A stretch of DNA of 45,394 nt from Prorocentrum cordatum (Eukaryota > Sar > Dinophyceae > Prorocentrales > Prorocentraceae). Made by a program: the position numbers and the translations under genes. The DNA is taken from NCBI GenBank assembly GCA_963575745.1, contig CAUYUJ010020259.1:237836-283229 (forward strand), given 5' to 3'. Under the pieces are notes generated by a model. The model made no database searches, was not told the origin of the DNA, and saw nothing but the letters and a program-made list of their open reading frames with translations. Shown here in pieces: positions 39,890-45,394 of the stretch (within the stretch, counting starts at the first letter, position 1; every line of letters starts with the position of its first letter).

Positions 39890-40375
39890 GCCCGCCACCA
39901 CCGCGCCGCACCACGCCCCGCCCCGCCGCACGCACACCCACCGCCACTTCCACCCACCAACGCACGCACGCACGCACGCGCACCACCACCGCGCACCGCC
40001 ACCACCACCGCACTACCCCACCCACCACCACCACGCTACACCGCGTCACACCACATCACACGCGCGCACACACAGACACACACGCACGCACGCACACACA
40101 CATACACACGCACACACACACACACGCACACACACACAGACACACACACACACACACACCACCACCGCCACCACCACCACCGCCATCACGCACGTACGCA
40201 CCTGGCCCACCACCAAACCACCAAGACGCCACACCACGTCACACCACAGCACACGCGCACACACGCACACACACACACATACACACCACCACCACAACAA
40301 CCACAACCACGCACACACGCACGCACGCACGCGCACCACCACCCACTACGCACACGCGCGCGGAGCCACAGGTCC
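39890..40375. repeat. CAC/CACA/CGCA array
   Basis: Mostly C and A with G (CACGCACGCA) in places: CCACCA triplets, CACACA dinucleotides and ACGC tetranucleotides. Thr/His-rich plus frames and Val/Cys-rich minus frames are artefacts. Confidence 0.92.
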
Positions 40376-40889
40376 GCTACGACACGCGTCCGCGGATAGA
40401 GAAAATCAGCGCCATGGTAAGGGATGGGAGGGAGGGGTAGGATGTCAGATGTTGACGCGAGCGCACCTAATTGTCCCCCCCCCCCCCTCCTCCCCCTCCC
40501 CTCCCCCTTCTCGCCCCCCCTCCCCTCCCCCCCCCCCCTCCCCCTGTGCCCCCCCCCCCCACATAAAGTAACGCTCCTCCCCCAGTGCGCCCTGCCGCTG
40601 CCGCGCCACAGTCTGTGGTGTTGGACCCACGCGGCGGGCAGCGGGGGTTGCGTTATGGCCCTCCCCTGATAACGCCCGCCATCGCCGCGAACAAAGCATG
40701 CTCTCCATGAAGCAGGCGGGTCTTACTGGAAACGGGTCCTGAGGTCGGCGGCGCGCCAAGTGGGGTGGGGGGGGGCAATGGGGGCGCGCTTCAAGAAGGC
40801 CCAGAACGCCTCCAGTCGTCCGAGAAGCCTCACGAGCCCTCTCCTGCGACACAAGGGGGCTTCTCCCAGGCCAGCCCCCTCTCACGAAC
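40376..40889. other. Poly-C tract and unrecognised GC-rich sequence
   Basis: 40475-40560 is almost pure C with T interruptions, including several runs of eight or more C. The remainder to 40889 has no recognisable gene. Confidence 0.5.
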
Positions 40890-43085
40890 GAGCAACACAC
40901 AGACACACACACACAGACACACACACACACCCACACACACACACACGTACACACGTACACACATGTACACACAAGCACACAACACACAAACACAAACACC
41001 AACCACACGCAAACACACACACACACAAACACACTCACAATCACAAGCACAAAGCACAATCACAAGCACACACACAAGCACATTCACCCGCACACGCACA
41101 CGCCCAATCAAACGCACAACCACAACCACAGACACAAACACAAGCACACACAAACAACCACACACAAGCACACGCACCCAGAAACACAACCACAAACACA
41201 AAGACAAACACAAACACAAGCACAAGTACAAGCACACGCGCACGCACAGCCACATACACAACCATACATACAGGCACAAACACACAACCACAACCACAAA
41301 CGCACACACAACCACAACCACACAAACACAAGCACGACCACGCACACAACCACACACATATACAACCACAAACACAGACATACACACAGACATACACACA
41401 GACACACCCATAAACACAACCACGAACACCCACAAGTACACATAACCACAACATAAGCACACACACAATCCAAAACTCAACCACAACCACAAACACACAC
41501 ACAAACACGAACACAAACACAATCACAAACACAACCACAAACAGAAACACGAGCACACATCCAAACACAGCCACCCATTCAGACACAATCGCACGCACAC
41601 ACAATACAACCACAAGCACAAACACAACCACACAAACACAAGCACACGCACAATCACGATCACACACACAATCAAAAGCGCACACACACACACACACACG
41701 CACACTCACACAAAACACAACCACAAACAAACTTCAACCATAAGCACACACACAATCAAAAACACACAAACGCAAACACAACCACACATTCACAAACAGA
41801 AGCACAGACACAACCACAAACACAAACAAAACCACACACACACTCACACACTCATTCACACACGCACACACAACACACCACACAACACACACACACACCT
41901 CACAACACACACCTCACAACACACACTCACCATTTATTCAACACACACGCACACCTGCACACAACACACACCGCGCAACCTACAACACACACACGCACAC
42001 CACACAACACACACCACGCACAACACAGTCCACAGCACACACAACACACAACACAACACAACACGCAACACAACACACCCCCACACCATACCCAACACAC
42101 AATACGCAACACAAAACATACACAACACACACCATACACCAGACACACACACACACACGCTCAACACACACAAAGCACAACACACAACACACACACAACT
42201 CACACCACACACAACACACACCACACACAACACACAATACACAGCACACACACACGCACACACACGCGCTCACACACGCACGCGAACACGTACACACACG
42301 CACACGCACACGCACACACGCGCACACACACATCCACTCACACGCACACGTAACACACATGCAACACACACACACACACGCACATACCACACACACGCAC
42401 CACACGCAGACGCAGACACAGACGAAGACACGGACACTGATACAGACACAGAAGTTGATAGAGACACTGACACAGAAACAGACACATATAGACACATATA
42501 TAAATACGGACAAATACAAACACAGACACAGACACAGGCACAGACACAGGCACAACACAGACACTCACGCGCACACACGCACTCACACACAACACACAAC
42601 ATACACGCTCACACACAACACACACACAACGAACACGCACACACACACACACACGCACGCACGCATGCATGCACGAACGCACACACACACACACACACAC
42701 ACGCACGCACACACATGCACACACACATGCACACGCACACGCACATGCACACGCACACGCACACGAACACGAACACGAACACACACAAGCACATACACAC
42801 AACGCACACATAACACACAGCACACAGCACACAACACACACACACAACGCACAACACACATACACAAATCACACACCACACAACACACAACACACAACAC
42901 AATACACAGCACACACAACACACAACACAACACGCAACACACAACACACAACACACAGTAACACAACACACAACACACTTAACACACACACCACAGAGTA
43001 CACAAAACACACAGCACACATAACACACATAACACACAACACACAACACACGGCACACACACACACACGCGCGCACGCACACGTA
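40890..43085. repeat. 2.2-kb A+C-only satellite (degenerate CA/CACAAN)
   Basis: The plus strand is nearly all A and C for about 2.2 kb. From about 40980 to 41840 a six-base rhythm CACAAN (CACAAA, CACAAC, CACAAG) dominates. From 41840 it changes to ACACA/ACAACACAC. CACGCA blocks occur at 42250-42340 and 42650-42790, and a GACACAGACACAG block at 42405-42560. Frames read Thr/His/Lys/Gln on plus and Cys/Val on minus, with no gene. Confidence 0.93.
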
Positions 43086-44497
43086 CATTTTGCGTCGGGC
43101 GCTAGGCAGAGTGACTGCGCTGGCGGGTGTGGCCACTGCAGGGCATACACATCCTAATTGGGCCGCAGTGCGCGAGAGGAAGAGAGGAAACGCCTGGCGC
43201 GGGAGGGGGGGAGACAAAGGCCAGGCCCGCTCAGAGCGGGGTCTGGCGGCAGCGGGCAGGCAGGGGGGAGCGGCACCAGGGGCAGCAGCGGGGAGTACAG
43301 TGAGGCGGCTGAGCGCTGAGATCGAGCCGACCTTCCAAGCGACTGAACAGCCAACGAAGACCACCTCAGGAGAGGGGCCGGATAGGAGCTGGCAAGGGCC
43401 CAACAGGCGGGGCAACACGAGCGCCGAGATCGACGGACCCGCGAGGCGCGAGAGTGGGGGCGGCCTGGGTACCAAGTAGGGGCCACGTGGAGGCGGAGCA
43501 GAGCGCGCGGGCCGGGTCGGGCACGAGGACTGCGGGCTGGTTGAAAACCATGCAAATTACCAAAGTGCGGGGGCCCGACCGGGGGAACGGCCAAGGCCGG
43601 CCGGCTCTGAAGAGGGCAGGGCCAAACGCGCGGGCACGAATGACTGGCCATCAATGACCGCCAGCATTGGATGCCAATCGTACCCGATCACATACATGAA
43701 CGATACATTGAGCATACATGGGCCATTCAGCCCCCATTGAAGACCCCCTGTTGCAGACCCCCTCTTTCACCCTCCAAGAGCCGCAGGCGGGGCCTGATCA
43801 ACACCTGCAGAAAGCCGGTGATCCGACCTGCCGAAGCAGGGGATGCAGCGGCGGGGCAGGGCTGCCACCCGGGCGTGGAGCGGCAGCCAGGGGCGACCGC
43901 GGTGGACAGGCGCGCGGGGGCCAACGGCGAGCGACAAGACCGGCCCGCCGGAGAACGAACGCAGCGGCCGTCAGCGGAGGGGGCGAGGCGCGAGCGGCGC
44001 AGCGCGCCACGGTGGGCCCGTGCGGCCGGTCCCACGTCGCGAGGACGGGACAGGCGGGCGGAAACGCGAGCACAGCATTCGGAAAGGGCCGAGAGCGTGC
44101 GGGTTGGTAGCACCGAGGGTGCACGGGGGGGCGGGAAGGCACCGACCAGGTGCAGCAATGCGGCGAAGAGCGGCGGGCTAGGAGGGGCCGCCGGGCGCAG
44201 GAGGGGGGGCAGAGAAAAGCTTGCAGGCGCGGCCGACGGTCAGTGGTGACCGTGGCCTGGCGTGCGGGGGCTGGCGGTGCCGAGGGCCTGGCTAGCCACC
44301 ATCGGCTCTGCCGGAAGGGGGGCTGCGCTGTGCGCTCGCAGGGCGAAGTGGGCAGTCCCTCCCCAGGCGGGGCACGCAGTGCTCCGGCGGGGGACGGCGG
44401 GGGGGAAAGCATGGGGATGTTCGGATCAGGCCCGCGAGGGGGAGCAGAAGGCGTCTGACAGGTCCTCGCAAGCCGCGTCCAGTGGCGGCCGTGAGCC
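43086..44497. other. GC-rich stretch without recognisable gene
   Basis: Overlapping frames up to about 190 codons on plus and 340 on minus, all Arg/Ala/Gly/Pro-rich. A lower-GC patch lies near 43670-43740 (CATACATGAACGATACATTG). I cannot support any gene. Confidence 0.4.
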
Positions 44498-45002
44498 CTA
44501 GACCACCGTTGGCGCGAGGGGTCGTTGCTGGGCCAGGAGGAGTCGGCCTGGCGCTTTCCTTTCCCCTGCGGGGCAGAGCCCTTCCTTCCTTTTGCCCTTG
44601 GAGCCCTGAGCGCTGAGCGTTCTCTTTTCCATTTCCAGCTCCCAAGAAGCATCCCAATCGACGTAGATGCCCTTGTTCCGGCAGAGGGTGCGGACGTCGA
44701 AGTTGGCCTGGATGAGCTCTGACGCGTAATCTCGGGGCAGAAGTCGGGGGGATGCCGGCTGGGATCCTTGGAGGAGCCGTGCCCCAACTTGTGGTCGCAT
44801 ATGGCAGTCCGCCACATTCTTCCTTGAGGCGGTTGACCAACTCCTGCCAGGCCTCTTTCCGATTGGCGGTGTAGTTCCAGCAGGGGTGCCGCCGAATCTT
44901 CTGTCGCGGCTTGAGGTGCACCTTGTCAGCGGCATCATGATGGGGGGTATAGTTGCGAGGGAGAATCGGCGCGCAACGGAGGGGGGATCGGCCTGGCGCC
45001 AT
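44498..45002 (-). pseudogene. Unrecognised coding-like remnant, minus strand
   Basis: Two minus frames give protein-like sequence in succession. First HLKPRQKIRRHPCWNYTANR running into KEAWQELVNRLKEECGGLPY. Then, after a frame change near 44770, YASELIQANFDVRTLCRNKG and IYVDWDASWELEMEKRTLSA with a Lys-rich tail. It is likely a decayed retroelement ORF or an exon pair with an intron between. No catalytic motif is visible. Confidence 0.38.
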
Positions 45003-45394
45003 GGCGGGGCGCGCTCCACCACGTCGCTCCCATGATCCCTCCGGGAAGCCCCTGGGCTACGCTATTCATCGGTACGGGGGGTCTCACGCGCAGGTTCATC
45101 TTCGTCGCCCCCCGAGGTGCCCCCGTCGGACTTTTCAACCTGCCGCATCTGCCCGCGCTCCGGGCTAGCTGTCGGAAGCGTGTCTCTGGGTCGCTGCTGG
45201 GAGCCGCTCGGGCTGGGCCGCGCCCCGTCGTTGCCAAGGTTGGCGGGGCTGTCTGGGGGTCGCCGCTTCTGGGGGCTCCAATCGCAGCCAGCTGAATTGG
45301 AACGAGAGCGCGACGCTGAGGGCGGGCCAGGGGAACTGCTGTCGCGCCGCTTGCGGGCCGTCCCTGGGAGATCAGTGGGCGCTTCGATCAGCCG
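45003..45394. other. Edge of window, no recognisable gene
   Basis: Plus and minus frames of 70-100 codons overlap. The minus-strand remnant may extend into this region, but I see no clear continuation. Confidence 0.3.

Noticed and set aside
40980-41840. Telomeric repeat
   Set aside because: CACAAN does not match the TTTAGGG-type telomere repeat reported for dinoflagellates and is heavily mixed.
40445-42978. Cys/Val-rich and Thr/His-rich frames (metallothionein-like or histidine-rich look)
   Set aside because: Direct product of CA/TG repeats. Composition changes only with the repeat unit.

Overview
The window looks like nuclear DNA of a dinoflagellate. Three things point there: a near-exact relic of the dinoflagellate trans-spliced leader at 24507-24528 (21 of 22 bases), retrotransposon proteins of the type that fills dinoflagellate genomes, and GC-rich sequence crowded with micro- and minisatellites. 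A Prorocentrum-like species is only a guess from the high GC and the CCAAGACGGCCC minisatellites. I find no intact housekeeping gene, rRNA or tRNA. Nearly all recognisable coding sequence is transposon-derived and broken by frameshifts. There is one assembly gap of 100 N (17795-17894).

Layout. 1-1567: pyrimidine-rich tract, a small tandem repeat and a GAT/GCT array. 1568-7842: a tyrosine-recombinase (YR) retrotransposon of the PAT/Ngaro type, in the order Gag-like, RT, RNase H, YR, then a cytosine-C5-methyltransferase-like module. Its ends have the A1 ... B1-A2-B2 split-direct-repeat layout, and it sits inside a GAT microsatellite that resumes at 7842-8494. 8500-17312: GAG/CTC, CAG and GT arrays, a MITE-like 165-bp element, unrecognised coding-like stretches, two AT-rich islands, an 84-bp palindrome and a hypothetical proline/alanine-rich ORF. 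17313-23526: the gap, minisatellite arrays in opposite orientations, and a three-copy tandem duplication.

24507-36630: LINE-type (non-LTR) retrotransposon remains. A plus-strand copy begins exactly at the spliced-leader relic and has a decayed ORF1 followed by the start of an endonuclease. Plus-strand endonuclease, RT and CCHC-zinc-finger remains reappear at 33140-36628. Between them lies a second LINE-like element on the minus strand (about 26490-33320). Both outer ends abut pyrimidine-rich arrays, so this may be one LINE interrupted by a nested insertion. 36632-43085: pyrimidine arrays, an acidic unrecognised ORF and a 2.2-kb A+C-only satellite. 43086-45394: GC-rich DNA with a decayed minus-strand coding-like stretch.

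The modules do not form a host pathway. They are the replication and integration machinery of independent mobile elements, all apparently inactive here.
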